A stretch of DNA of 64,000 bases. Source: Bacteroidota bacterium. Its GTDB lineage: Bacteria; Bacteroidota; Bacteroidia; AKYH767-A; 2013-40CM-41-45. A model generated the notes under the pieces. The model was given only the letters and a program-made list of their open reading frames with translations, was not told where the DNA came from and made no database searches. Positions 45,269 through 54,654 of the stretch are shown in pieces; the first letter of the stretch is position 1, and each line of letters opens with the position of its first letter. The stretch is taken from the NCBI GenBank assembly GCA_016711505.1, contig JADJSV010000004.1:186001-250000 (forward strand), written 5' to 3'. Position numbers and translations under genes: made by a program.

Positions 45269-46388
45269 AGAAAATATTTTTTCTGTTTTCATTTTCTTCA
45301 TCGGTAAGTTTTGGATCAGGTAAATAATTGTCTTCTTCAAGTGAAATTGAATATCCATCAGTGAATAATAGATATGGATCTATGTGAAATGTAAGTTCAT
45401 CTTTACAATCTAAATGGTAGCCTGATTTTGGAATCAAAATTCTTTCCGGATCCAGGTATATGTTATTATTTACGTTGTAGACAAAATTTTTAGTTGAAGA
45501 AACCTTTGAACCGGGCATACTTACGGAAATCAGAAGTAGCGAATCATCGGCAAAATGAATGCTTTGAATTCTTGAAAACGTGATCAGACCGGGTTCAAAG
45601 TTTGCTATAAATTCTTTGGGATTTATAATAGCCGGTGAAGTTTCGACGGGAATCTTATTATTGGGAAGATTGATCCAATCATCTGTTTGTGGCAATTCAA
45701 TTGTATGTATTAGATTCAAGTTCAGGTCATAAATGTGAATTCGGTTTCCACACGGCTCCGCCACTGCAATTCTCCTTCTATTATTGGTGATCCAGTTTTG
45801 AGGAAAATGACTTAATCCAATACAAGGTACTTCCGGATGGATAACTGTAAGAAATTTTCTTTGGCGTGCATTATAAATTGCCAGACTGGTATTGTGAACA
45901 CTATCCTTGAATAAAAACAAGTTAGAATTAATAACTTTTGCGTTAAAGGCCATCATCCTTTGAGGGAATTGGACTTCTTCTACAAATTTAAATTCACCTT
46001 GGACCGGTTTAAAGAGGAACCATTTTAAATCGTAATCATCCTGCATTAACAGGAAGGAATCATTTAGTGCAATTGCCGGACATTGAAGGACCTTCATGAT
46101 TGTAGGCGCCATTACAATTATGTCTGCACGCTTGTTTGTTTTCAAGTCTAACGTATGAATCGTTAATTGCCGCTTTTCAAGATTCCACGACCGGGAAGTC
46201 ACGAATGAGAATAGATTTGTTGAAATGGAAGTCCGGCAAAGAGGGTCAATGGATAATTCTCCCGTGAATATGATCGTATCATTTTTCTCATTCGCCCTGC
46301 AAAACAGGGTTGTAATGAAAAAGAAACAGAGGGTCATATAGACCCTGCTGTTTTTAACAAATTTATTACTTCTCCAAAAGTACTTCAT
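45213..46388 (-). CDS. Exported six-bladed-propeller-like protein (BF3258-like)
   Basis: A 391-residue protein with a signal segment at about 17-33 (LCFFFITTLFCRA). The mature sequence repeats a beta-rich pattern: a hydrophobic strand, a Phe/Leu/Asp turn and a second strand, e.g. FLLMQDDYDLKWFLF, NSNLFLFKDSVHNTSLAIYN, GNRIHIYDLNLNLIHTI, as in the NHL/BF3258-like six-bladed propellers of Bacteroidota. It is second in the operon and overlaps the small secreted-protein gene by 23 bases. In related organisms such propellers accompany small exported peptides and thioredoxin-like proteins; that context is similar here. No catalytic motif is seen. Confidence 0.6.
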   Translation of the reverse strand: MKYFWRSNKFVKNSRVYMTLCFFFITTLFCRANEKNDTIIFTGELSIDPLCRTSISTNLFSFVTSRSWNLEKRQLTIHTLDLKTNKRADIIVMAPTIMKVLQCPAIALNDSFLLMQDDYDLKWFLFKPVQGEFKFVEEVQFPQRMMAFNAKVINSNLFLFKDSVHNTSLAIYNARQRKFLTVIHPEVPCIGLSHFPQNWITNNRRRIAVAEPCGNRIHIYDLNLNLIHTIELPQTDDWINLPNNKIPVETSPAIINPKEFIANFEPGLITFSRIQSIHFADDSLLLISVSMPGSKVSSTKNFVYNVNNNIYLDPERILIPKSGYHLDCKDELTFHIDPYLLFTDGYSISLEEDNYLPDPKLTDEENENRKNIFYENNDPEFIIRISKIEIH

Positions 46389-46731
46389 CTTCCACAGTTG
46401 TAATTACTAATTCGTCTTTGTCTGTTGTTTTCCATGAAACAGGCAATACATCCTGAAATTTGATTGAACCTTCCCGCTCGCCTTTAGCATAACGCGCCTG
46501 AACTTCATTAACTACATCTTGCATGATAATAGTTTTAAAGCCCGCAGTTACACCGAAGCTTACAGGACATTTGTTGTGTCCGTTTCCTTTGCATTCACAA
46601 CGGCGGTTATTTACCATTACATAATTGTACATGTGGTTAGCTCCTCCACCTTGAATGACGATCGTGTAAGCTGATGCTGACGAGATCATCGATGCGACTA
46701 GCGCAAAAATCATTAAGAATTTTTTTGTCAT
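46366..46731 (-). CDS. Small secreted Cys-containing protein, first gene of the operon
   Basis: A 121-residue protein with a clear signal peptide (FLMIFALVASMISSASA, cleavage near residue 21). The mature protein of about 100 residues begins with a strand IVIQGGG and contains a Cys cluster C45-E-C47-K-x6-C55 with Gly/His between, followed by a helical stretch. I know no family with it. The start at 46731 is the only sensible one. It is first of four overlapping minus-strand genes and faces exonuclease III across a 155-base spacer that should contain the operon promoter; no clear -7 box is seen there. Confidence 0.6.
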   Translation of the reverse strand: MTKKFLMIFALVASMISSASAYTIVIQGGGANHMYNYVMVNNRRCECKGNGHNKCPVSFGVTAGFKTIIMQDVVNEVQARYAKGEREGSIKFQDVLPVSWKTTDKDELVITTVEDEVLLEK

Positions 46732-46886
46732 AGTTTTGATTTTTTTGAATTATGTGATTAATTAATTTTGATGGAACAAATCTCGGGTATAGTGAAGCAG
46801 ATTACAACCGCATAAAATAAGGATGATTAAAGACCCTGCTTTTTTTAATTACTGACGAATTCTTATCTTGCCGGAAAATCGGAATT

Positions 46887-47666
46887 ATGCCAAAGAAAAA
46901 TTTTAGAATATTAAGCTGGAATGTAAATGGTATTCGTGCCGTCTGGAAAAAAGGTTTTTTGGAATGGCTTCAAAAAGACGATCCGGATGTTTTGTGTCTT
47001 CAGGAAACTAAAGCTCAGATAGATCAGTTAGGTGAGGAGATCCGTAGCGTCAATAATTACAAATCATTTTTCTTTTCTGCAGAAAAAAAAGGATATAGTG
47101 GAGTAGCAGTTTATTCAAAAGTTGAACCAATTGCTGTGAGATCCGGATTCAACAGTCCTGAATTTGATAGTGAAGGAAGAGTTTTGGAGGTAGAATTTGA
47201 AAACTTTGTTTTGTATAATGTTTACTTTCCAAACGGTGGCCGCGGTCCGGAAAGAGTAAAGTATAAACTCGATTTTTATGAGCAACTTTTCAAAAGAGCA
47301 GAAGAGATGCGTAAAAAGAAAAAGAACATTGTTGTAGTCGGAGATTATAATACTGCGCATAAAGAAATTGATCTAGCTCGTCCGGGACCGAATATGAAAA
47401 CAAGCGGTTTTCTTCCCGAGGAAAGGGCTTGGGTCGATAAAATTATTGAAATGGGTTATGTTGATATTTTCAGAGAATTCAATAGCGAACCCGGACAATA
47501 TACCTACTGGGATGTGATCACGCGTGCACGAGAAAGAAATACAGGCTGGCGAATAGATTATTTTATGATCTCTGAAGAAATGAAAAAAATGGCTGTGAAT
47601 GCAACCATTCATCCATTAGTTATGGGAAGTGATCATTGTCCGATTGAACTTGAAATTAAGTTATAA
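46887..47666 (+). CDS. xth: Exodeoxyribonuclease III
   Basis: A 259-residue AP endonuclease of the ExoIII family for base-excision repair. It has LSWNVNGIRA, the Mg-binding QETKAQ (Glu), GRVLEVEF, YFPNGGRGPERVKYKLDFYE, VGDYNTAHKEIDL (catalytic Asp and Asn), WRIDYFMIS and GSDHCPIELE (catalytic His) in order and of normal length. A partial -7-like TATCTTG precedes it at 46864. An intrinsic terminator follows the stop directly. Confidence 0.96.
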   Translation: MPKKNFRILSWNVNGIRAVWKKGFLEWLQKDDPDVLCLQETKAQIDQLGEEIRSVNNYKSFFFSAEKKGYSGVAVYSKVEPIAVRSGFNSPEFDSEGRVLEVEFENFVLYNVYFPNGGRGPERVKYKLDFYEQLFKRAEEMRKKKKNIVVVGDYNTAHKEIDLARPGPNMKTSGFLPEERAWVDKIIEMGYVDIFREFNSEPGQYTYWDVITRARERNTGWRIDYFMISEEMKKMAVNATIHPLVMGSDHCPIELEIKL

Positions 47667-47670
47667 ATAA

Positions 47671-47696
47671 AAAAGCCGGTCGATAAACCGGCTTTT
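47671..47696 (+). terminator. Intrinsic terminator after exonuclease III
   Basis: Perfect arms AAAAGCCGGT (47671-47680) and ACCGGCTTTT (47687-47696) with a 6-base loop. The A-run on one side and T-run on the other make it usable in both directions, so it can also end the minus-strand gene at 47703. Confidence 0.9.
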
Positions 47697-47702
47697 CTAT
47701 TT

Positions 47703-48187
47703 TTATGATAGCATTATTTTATGCCAGCTTTCTTTTACAGGTATTTGCCACTTTGTTTTTAATTCTGATTTTTTCTCGATCAGATTATTAAAAACAATTG
47801 TCTCTTCCGTAATTGTCCGGCTTTTAACAATTCTTCGAATTTATTTTTAGGCAACAATTTTATTGCATCCTGATCTTTATATGCCAGCAAGAGTCTGTTC
47901 ATGAAATTCACATTCATTTGACTTTCCATTTTTTTCAAAAAGTTGAAACATTTGTCTATAGAACATCCAGATGCTGATGTTTTACTTTCATCGATCATAA
48001 TTACAATAAAGCGATCGTGTAAGACTTCAAAGCTTCCTGACAATGCAACATTATGTGCTGTCCACTCGGAAACAAATTTCTCTAATTCTGATCTTAAATT
48101 ACTTTGCTCCTCTGTTGTTAATTCACGATCTGATTGATAGATCCAGATTCTTGAATTTTCGGAGAGTGCTGTTGAGGGTAAATACAT
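47703..48187 (-). CDS. Bacteroidota conserved protein (ABC transporter ATPase by name), frameshifted near its end
   Basis: The first 125 residues (SRIWIYQSDRELTTEEQ, WTAHNVALSGSFEVLHDRFIVIMIDE, ASGCSIDKC) match a widespread Bacteroidota protein of about 160 residues that databases call 'ABC transporter ATPase' although it has no Walker motifs. The uninterrupted frame ends at 47780 in a wrong tail (RKRQLFLII). Adding one base near 47810 restores GQLTEETIVFNNLIEKK and then WQIPVKESWHKIM to TAA 47703, the tail the family normally has. The gene thus needs one extra base. In many relatives it neighbours the Fe-S pair seen at 54.6-56.8 kb. Function unknown. Confidence 0.8.
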
Positions 48188-48255
48188 TTTTTTAACTAAT
48201 AACTATTAACTAATAATCGATAACTACTGCCCATTCTTAAGATGGACTGTTTTTT

Positions 48256-49017
48256 TTATTTAATTTTAGGTGTTGCGATGATGGTGGATTTGGTGATCTC
48301 GCCGTTTTTATAAATTACTTTTTTTGTAACGTTTGAGTCTTCATGAAGGATCCATTCACCTTCTTCTGAATCATTGACAAATTTTCCTTCGCGAAGTATT
48401 GCACCTTTCGGATTATATTCTTTTGCTGAACCGTTCAGAACGCCATCGGAATAAGTGTATTCAACTGATGGTTGTCCGTTTTGTAAATACCAGATTGCTT
48501 TACCATCCTTTTTTCCATTCTTAAATGTTGCTTCTTCCTGAAGTTTTCCATCATCATAATAGGCTTTTCTGTTACCATGTAGGATTCCATTCACGTAATT
48601 CTCAACTGACTTTATTTTATTGTTAGTACCATAAGTCGTTTTTTGTCCATGGAGAGAATCATCCTTATAAGTTGCATCAACAGAGATCATTGTTCCGGGA
48701 CCAAATTTTAATAACGAACCATTCTTTTTTCCGTTTTTGAATTCTTCGAGAGAAGTGATCAATCCGGTTGAACTGTAATTCCGCCAGACACCTTCTTTAA
48801 CGTTGGATTTCATACTGCCTTGTGATACAATAGTACCCTTAGGATTTTTAATCGTCATATGAACTAGTTGCGGATCGTTATTGTCTTTTTCGAAAGTAGT
48901 ATCATTCAAAAAGTTGTCTTCAACCTTGAATGGCTTTACCTGATCACTCTTTGGAATCTGGGCGAATGCTGTGAAAGGAAACAGCAGCAATAAAACTATT
49001 TTATAGCTTTTCATCAT
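48256..49017 (-). CDS. MORN-repeat (YwqK-type) exported protein
   Basis: A 253-residue exported protein; the signal peptide ends near residue 19 (AFAQI). It has about six MORN-variant repeats of the YwqK type: an E-x-F-K-N-G-K/K-x-D-G-x-x pattern, for example EFKNGKKNGSLL, YKDDSLHGQ, YVNGILHGN, TFKNGKKDGKAI and YSDGVLNGSA. YwqK proteins are named as antitoxins from one operon, but here no toxin gene is beside it; the repeats usually act as protein or membrane-binding surfaces. TATCTTTA at 49032-49039 (minus) resembles a -7 box. Confidence 0.85.
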   Translation of the reverse strand: MMKSYKIVLLLLFPFTAFAQIPKSDQVKPFKVEDNFLNDTTFEKDNNDPQLVHMTIKNPKGTIVSQGSMKSNVKEGVWRNYSSTGLITSLEEFKNGKKNGSLLKFGPGTMISVDATYKDDSLHGQKTTYGTNNKIKSVENYVNGILHGNRKAYYDDGKLQEEATFKNGKKDGKAIWYLQNGQPSVEYTYSDGVLNGSAKEYNPKGAILREGKFVNDSEEGEWILHEDSNVTKKVIYKNGEITKSTIIATPKIK

Positions 49018-49115
49018 ATTATTTTGAAGTGTAAAGATAAGGTTTATTGACGCAAAAAATACAAGTGTAAAAATGATGTTTATATGAAAAATGTGGTGTG
49101 ATTTTATACTATTTC

Positions 49116-49123
49116 TATCTTTG
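49116..49123 (+). promoter_or_regulatory. Candidate -7 box (TATCTTTG) directly before the GNAT start
   Basis: TATCTTTG ends 5 bases before ATG 49128, so a transcript from it would begin at or next to the start codon. The box favours the ATG at 49128 over the ATT/ATG options further upstream. Confidence 0.4.
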
Positions 49124-49127
49124 GAAC

Positions 49128-49646
49128 ATGAAAGTTGACATCAGAATTGCATTGCCCGCAGACTATAAACTAATTACTAAAGTTGGACATGATACGTTCT
49201 ACGAAACCTGGAAGGATGTCAATACTCCTGCGGATATGGCAGTGTATCTGAAAAAAGCTTTTGACCCAAAAGTTATTTTATCAGATCTTGAAAATCCGGC
49301 AAATACTTTTCTCATTGCAAGTATAGGCAATGAAGTTATAGGTTATGCAAAAATTCGCCGCGACAGAACCTATGATGAGTTCAAAGGAGAACCGGCAATT
49401 GAAATTGAACGGATCTACGTTTTCAATAAATATCAACGACAGAAAGCCGGACAATTATTGATGGATGAATGTCTGCGAATCTCAAACGAAGAAAATTTTA
49501 CCTGGCTTTGGCTCGGAGTAAATATTGATAACCACAAAGCAATCAACTTTTATAAAAAATATGAATTTGTTATTTTTGGAGAAAAGGGGTTTCAGTTGGG
49601 AGATGCGGTGGATACGGACTATTTGATGAAGAAGAAAATTGGTTAA
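49128..49646 (+). CDS. GNAT family N-acetyltransferase
   Basis: A 172-residue acetyltransferase. It starts MKVDIRIALPADY and shows the GNAT core: EIERIYVFNKYQRQKAGQLLMDE (motif A, acetyl-CoA binding) at about 90-113, then WLWLGVNIDNHKAINFYKKYEFV (motif B). The substrate is unknown; sequence suits a small-molecule or ribosomal-protein-type acetyltransferase equally. It lies between the divergent MORN gene and the convergent LptD gene and is probably monocistronic. Confidence 0.92.
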   Translation: MKVDIRIALPADYKLITKVGHDTFYETWKDVNTPADMAVYLKKAFDPKVILSDLENPANTFLIASIGNEVIGYAKIRRDRTYDEFKGEPAIEIERIYVFNKYQRQKAGQLLMDECLRISNEENFTWLWLGVNIDNHKAINFYKKYEFVIFGEKGFQLGDAVDTDYLMKKKIG

Positions 49647-49679
49647 TATTTCGTCAACCAGGACAGAGTTCTGGTTAAC

Positions 49680-52271
49680 TCACCTGTCATAAAAATCCTT
49701 CTTCTTCAGCAACTTCAAATCCTGAAGAATAGAAGATTTCACATTGATCTGAAAGTTGTAACTCTCTTGTCCGCCGAATGGGATCCAGTTCATACGCATT
49801 TCCCAGCAGTGAAGGTCGCGGTAGATATTCAGACTCATGTTTGTGAAACGCCCATCAGATAAATCGTACCAGGAATTGAAGCCAACTTTCCACTGACTTG
49901 TTATACTGAGGTCACCATTAAAACTTGCACTTTGTGTGAGTGTTTTATTTAGTCCGCCACGTTTAGAATAATTCATACTGTAACTTACACTCAGATTATA
50001 TGGGATATCGAAATCTACAAATTCATCAGGATGCTGATTGATGTAATCAATTTCTTCCTGTGAATATTTTCCTGAGTTTTCTTTTTTCTTCGATCTGTTA
50101 AGTGAAAAATTCATTGACACGGTTGAACTTGTTAATCGCACCAAACGACCATCCACTTCATATTGAAATTTATCATAGTCATTGCTTTCAGAATCGTAGG
50201 CATATGGATCAAGTGTGCTGTTAAAATTAATTCCAACTTTGTCAAAGAGAGTAGTACGGGCTGATAAATTGAAAACACTTAGTTTCATTGAATCGGCAAT
50301 AAGATTATAGCCACCTGCTAAACGTAGACTTTCAAGTAGTTTTACTTTTTTTGTTACTGCACCGGTATCTGAATTCGTTTTCACTTTCATCTCAAGATTA
50401 TTGTCGAGAGAAAATCCGAGGTTGGCAAATTTTCCATTCGAAGGACCGCCATAAACAGAATTCTGGAAAATACTATACGTTCTGGTATTTCCATCCGTAT
50501 CAGTCTGAATTGTTTTATAGTAACCATATCTTTCTTCTCCAAAATCAGGGCGATATGTTATTGAAGCAGCAGGTGTCATAACATGTCTGATGGCTGTGAT
50601 CGGTCCCTTACTAAGTTGATACATTCCATAGATCCGCGTCGAGATTCCTGCACTTACATTGTATTCGTAAGCATGCTGCGGTTTTTCAACTGTGAAAGTA
50701 TCAACTGAATTTGTTTCAGTATTCCATCGGTACTGAGTTGTCTTTAGGTATAATCGTTCAGTAAAATTCACTGATGGTGAGAAGTTGATATATTTTAATA
50801 CATTGAATGAAGTTGAAAGTGGAATACTTGCTCTCAATCCGTTCTTCAGATTCGTCAATGAATTTTCAGCAAAAAGTAAGGTGTCCTTTGTTTCTATGTA
50901 ATTGATCGTATTCAAAGATAAACTCGTTCCGATCTTTTCATACCAGCGCTGAACACCGAATGCATTCTTCCTTTTGAAAGGAGAAATTCTGGAAATATTA
51001 AAACTGAAATCAGGAGCAGAGATGCGGATATCTCTTGTAATTGTATTTTGTGAATGTTGAATTCCTGCACTCAGGTTCATTGGCTTGTCAGGAAAATTAT
51101 ATGAATAGGAAATTGATGACTGAAGTGTATTCGACAAATAATTATTTACACTACTGATCGTATTCTTATAATAATTTGAAGTTCCGGCATTCACTGATGC
51201 AGAAAACGTACTGTTTGGACTCGATTTGTTATCCTTGATATGAGTCCAGTTAACATGATAATCTTTCGTCAATGAATAATCAGGTAATTCTTCTTCACTG
51301 TTAACTGTATAAGCATATGTTAATTGCAGCCGTCCGGAATATCTGTATCTTTTTTTATATGACGAAGTGGCCTCAAGAGTGTAACTTCCTTTTGTATAAA
51401 TATCACTTGTCAATGCAAGATCAAAATGATCACTGAATCCGAAATAATATCCAAGATGCTGAAAATAAAATCCACGCTGCGCAGATTCACCGAATGCAGG
51501 AAAAATTATTCCTGAACTTCGTCCAACTTTATTAGGAAAAAAACCGAAAGGAATAAGTATTGGAGTAGGGATCTGTTCAATTGTAAGGTAAGCCGGACCG
51601 GTTACGATTTTGTTTTTGCTGATCACCTTCAGTCGCCGGGATGTAATGGCAAAATGCGGTGTGTCGAGATTACAAGTTGTATACTGACCATTCTTGATGT
51701 AAAAATTATTTTCCGGATCTTTTTTCACAACTTCTCCATGAATAAAGCCATCGCCTTCCTGTGTAATTACATAATTGATCCGTCCTTTCTTGGTCTGAAA
51801 GTTATATCGAATGGAATTTGACCTGAACTTTTGTTCCGCCTGAGAGAAATTTGGAGAGCCCTTTAAAACTCCGGAACTGTCTTTTGTTCCTTCAGCAAAT
51901 AGTTCCTTATTCTGCATATCGATAACGATATAATCAGCTTCAAGATGTAAGTCCTCATAATCCACAGTTGCCTCTCCATACAAGTAAACGATCTCATTTT
52001 CAAGGTTTACTCTAATGGAATCTTTCGCATGGTATTTGATTTTAGACTTAATAACCTCATCAGATTCTGCAGTCGTATCCGTTTGCAATGAATCAACAGC
52101 AATCACCGTTGAATCGTTGACATTGAGCTTAAGTGTATCGGTTTGAACCGTACTATCGGGCACAATTGATGTACCTAAATTATCTGTCTCTGAACCAACA
52201 ACAAGTTGTTGAAAAAGAAGCATTAAAATAAGCAATATGAAGAGTGATATTTTAGATACTTGTGAAAACAA
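49680..52271 (-). CDS. lptD: LPS-assembly protein LptD (OstA-like)
   Basis: An 863-residue outer-membrane protein that inserts lipopolysaccharide at the cell surface. Signal peptide at residues 1-25. Residues about 75-230 are the OstA/LptA-like periplasmic jellyroll (IVYLYGEATVDYEDLHLEADYI, GRINYVITQEGDGFIHG), with a Cys in NGQYTTCNLDTP, then the LptD barrel (PTPILIPFGFFPNKVGRSSGIIFP) of many strands to the C-terminus. Typical of Bacteroidota LptD with a Ser/Thr-rich linker between residues 30 and 70. Its start region overlaps the divergent amidase frame. Confidence 0.88.
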   Translation of the reverse strand: MFSQVSKISLFILLILMLLFQQLVVGSETDNLGTSIVPDSTVQTDTLKLNVNDSTVIAVDSLQTDTTAESDEVIKSKIKYHAKDSIRVNLENEIVYLYGEATVDYEDLHLEADYIVIDMQNKELFAEGTKDSSGVLKGSPNFSQAEQKFRSNSIRYNFQTKKGRINYVITQEGDGFIHGEVVKKDPENNFYIKNGQYTTCNLDTPHFAITSRRLKVISKNKIVTGPAYLTIEQIPTPILIPFGFFPNKVGRSSGIIFPAFGESAQRGFYFQHLGYYFGFSDHFDLALTSDIYTKGSYTLEATSSYKKRYRYSGRLQLTYAYTVNSEEELPDYSLTKDYHVNWTHIKDNKSSPNSTFSASVNAGTSNYYKNTISSVNNYLSNTLQSSISYSYNFPDKPMNLSAGIQHSQNTITRDIRISAPDFSFNISRISPFKRKNAFGVQRWYEKIGTSLSLNTINYIETKDTLLFAENSLTNLKNGLRASIPLSTSFNVLKYINFSPSVNFTERLYLKTTQYRWNTETNSVDTFTVEKPQHAYEYNVSAGISTRIYGMYQLSKGPITAIRHVMTPAASITYRPDFGEERYGYYKTIQTDTDGNTRTYSIFQNSVYGGPSNGKFANLGFSLDNNLEMKVKTNSDTGAVTKKVKLLESLRLAGGYNLIADSMKLSVFNLSARTTLFDKVGINFNSTLDPYAYDSESNDYDKFQYEVDGRLVRLTSSTVSMNFSLNRSKKKENSGKYSQEEIDYINQHPDEFVDFDIPYNLSVSYSMNYSKRGGLNKTLTQSASFNGDLSITSQWKVGFNSWYDLSDGRFTNMSLNIYRDLHCWEMRMNWIPFGGQESYNFQINVKSSILQDLKLLKKKDFYDR

Positions 52272-52296
52272 ATCCTGTCAATTTTCTCGCGTTTCG

Positions 52297-53560
52297 GTGC
52301 CAAAACTAAACAAAAAAAAACTACTGCCTTTTTATCTTTTACGAATCGTCGTTTTATCTTCTGCGGTTCTGCTATTGAGTTCCTTCAATCCGCCTAAAAC
52401 AAAGCCTTTCGGAATTACAAAAGTCGTGATAGATGCCGGTCATGGTGGACATGATTCAGGCTGTTTGGGTAAAAAGTCGAAAGAGAAGGACATAGCCTTA
52501 AAGGTTGCTTTGAAGTTAGGAGAATATATTTCCGAGAAATTTCCGGATGTTAAGGTCATCTATACCCGGAAAACAGATGTTTTCATCGAATTAAATGAAC
52601 GTTCTGCAATCGCCAACAACGCAAAAGCAGATCTGTTTATTTGTATCCATTGCAATTCAGCATGTTACTACAATAAAAAGAAGAAAAAGGAAGAATGTAA
52701 TCAGGCAACTTCAGGTGTTGAAACATGGGTAATGGGATTGCATATGACGGAAGCGAACCTGGAAGTGGCAAAACGTGAGAACGAGGTTGTTCTCCTGGAA
52801 AAAGATTACACAAAAAAGTACGATGGCTTCGATCCGAATAGCCCGGAAGCAAATATTATTTTTTCACTATATCAAAATACATTTCTTGACCAGAGTCTGA
52901 AAATGGCATCACATGTTCAGCAGGAAATGAAAGCGAAAGGTCGGACCAGTCGCGGAGTAAAGCAAGCCGGATTTCTAGTTTTGTATAAGACAACCATGCC
53001 CAGCGTTTTGATCGAGACAGGTTTCTTGTCAAATGCTGAAGAGGAAAAATATCTGGCTTCAGCAAAAGGCCAGGAGGAAACAGCAACAGCAATTTTTAAA
53101 GCTTTTAAAGCATATAAAAATTCTGTAGAACAAGGCCGAACAGGAAATGAAGGAAGTGTTAAAGCTCCTGATGATACTGCAGAAGTTTTGCCTGAGAAAG
53201 AAATAGATAAGACAGTTCTTCATCAGGACCCGATAGAGGTTAAAAACCCTGAAATGGAAAATGATTTTTTCTGGGCAGTTCAGTTTTATGCTTCCCCTGT
53301 GAAAATTTCAAAGACAAGTTCTAAATTCAAAGGACTCAAAGAGATACGGGAAACCAAAGAAGGAAAGACGTACAAATATACGACAGGAGAAGTTCAGGAA
53401 CTTGATGATGCGGTTACACTACAAGAGAACGTCAGAAAAAGGCTTTAAAGATGCCTTTGTAATTGGTTTTTATAATGGTAAAAAAATCAGTTACAAAGAA
53501 GCATTCGAGATTTCAAAAAGAAGTAAATGCCATCAATGGAGCGTGACTAAAGGATTTTAG
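52297..53560 (+). CDS. N-acetylmuramoyl-L-alanine amidase (AmiC-type) with a C-terminal SPOR-like region, frameshifted near its end
   Basis: A cell-wall amidase that cuts the bond between muramic acid and the stem peptide. Zn ligands are in VIDAGHGGHDSG, the Glu in KSKEKDIAL, His in CIHCNSA, and the catalytic Glu in LIETGFLSNAEEE, in the order of the Amidase_3 family. The GTG at 52297 is preferred (basic n-region, then LLRIVVLSSAVLLLSSF) over ATG 52237, which overlaps LptD and would put a long polar stretch before the signal. A SPOR-like tail (FFWAVQFYASPV, then VRK-GFKDAFVIGFYNGKKISYKEAF) is broken by one extra A in the run 53436-53440; the uncorrected frame stops at 53448, the corrected one at 53560. 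Confidence 0.88.
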
Positions 53561-53615
53561 TTACTTTTAGACACTGTTTTAGCCATCAAAAATAAATAGA
53601 GAGCCGGTAAAATTT

Positions 53616-54566
53616 ATGAAGTTTTCAAGAGAAGTAAGAATAGGATTGATTATGACTGTAGGAATTGCTGTCCTGTTTTGGGGAGTCAATTATCTGAAAG
53701 GTATTGATTTCTTTACACGTCAGCGTTCAGTCTTTGCTGTTTACAACCAGGTTGAAGGACTTACTTCCACAAATCCCGTAATGGTAAATGGAATGAAAGT
53801 GGGCATGATCTATCAGCTCGATCTGCAACCAAACGGTCAGATCATTGTTAGTATGCATGTGACCAACAAAGTATTCGTTCCGAGAAATTCAAAGGCAGAA
53901 ATTTTCAGTACTGATCTGTTAGGTTCGAAAGGAGTCAGACTTGTATTTGGCGACAGCAAAGAAGACATGGTAGATGGCGATACATTATCTGCCGGTGTTC
54001 AACTTAGTCTCTCTGATCAGGTAAATGCACAGGTAGCACCCATAAAAGCAAAAGCAGAAAGTCTTCTTTCGTCTATCGATTCAATCTTACTTACAGTTCG
54101 GGCTGTCTTTAATGAGAATACAAAAAATAATTTGAGACGATCGTTCGAAAGTATCAGCAACTCTCTGATCTCTATCGAACATGTTGCCGGAAGCATGGAC
54201 ACAGTTCTTGCCAAGCAAGGTCGACTGCGTGTTATCTTCGATAACATTGAGTCGATCACAACAAATCTGAAAAACAATAATGAGAGTCTTACAAAGATCA
54301 TCACGAACTTCAGTTCTATTTCCGATACACTTGCAAAATCAAAATTAGCTGAAGCAGTTGATCATACTTCAAGAACACTGGAACAAACTTCTGCATTACT
54401 GGAAAAAGTAAACAAAGGCGAAGGTTCGCTCGGTATGCTTGCAAACAACGATAGTCTCTACAATAATCTCAATTCATCAGCCCACAATCTCGATGCATTG
54501 CTTAAAGATTTCCAGGCGAATCCGAGGAAGTATTTGAAGGTGTCGGTTATTTCATTTGGAAAGTAG
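53616..54566 (+). CDS. MCE/MlaD family protein
   Basis: A 316-residue inner-membrane-anchored lipid-transport protein. One membrane helix at residues 8-24, then a single MCE domain (FAVYNQVEGLTSTNPVMVNGMKVGMI, RNSKAEIFSTDLLGSKGVRL) at about 38-110, then a long helical, Ser/Asn-rich tail (residues 130-300) like that of MlaD/PqiB-type proteins, which hexamerise to form lipid channels between membranes. The ATPase and permease partners are not in the window. It lies 55 bases after the amidase tail and precedes the Fe-S system. Confidence 0.9.
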   Translation: MKFSREVRIGLIMTVGIAVLFWGVNYLKGIDFFTRQRSVFAVYNQVEGLTSTNPVMVNGMKVGMIYQLDLQPNGQIIVSMHVTNKVFVPRNSKAEIFSTDLLGSKGVRLVFGDSKEDMVDGDTLSAGVQLSLSDQVNAQVAPIKAKAESLLSSIDSILLTVRAVFNENTKNNLRRSFESISNSLISIEHVAGSMDTVLAKQGRLRVIFDNIESITTNLKNNNESLTKIITNFSSISDTLAKSKLAEAVDHTSRTLEQTSALLEKVNKGEGSLGMLANNDSLYNNLNSSAHNLDALLKDFQANPRKYLKVSVISFGK

Positions 54567-54640
54567 TTCAAAGTTCAAAGTTCAAGGTTCAAAGTGGCAT
54601 CCTACGAAGCATCAACTTTGAACTTTGAACCTTGAACGTT
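54567..54640. repeat. TTCAAAG inverted repeat with CCTACGAAGC core
   Basis: Left arm: tandem TTCAAAG/TTCAAGG words (54567-54595); right arm: complementary CTTTGAA/CCTTGAA words (54613-54640). The loop contains CCTACGAAGC, which also occurs, reversed, in the repeat at the right window edge. Confidence 0.8.
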
Positions 54641-54654
54641 CAAACATCAAAATC

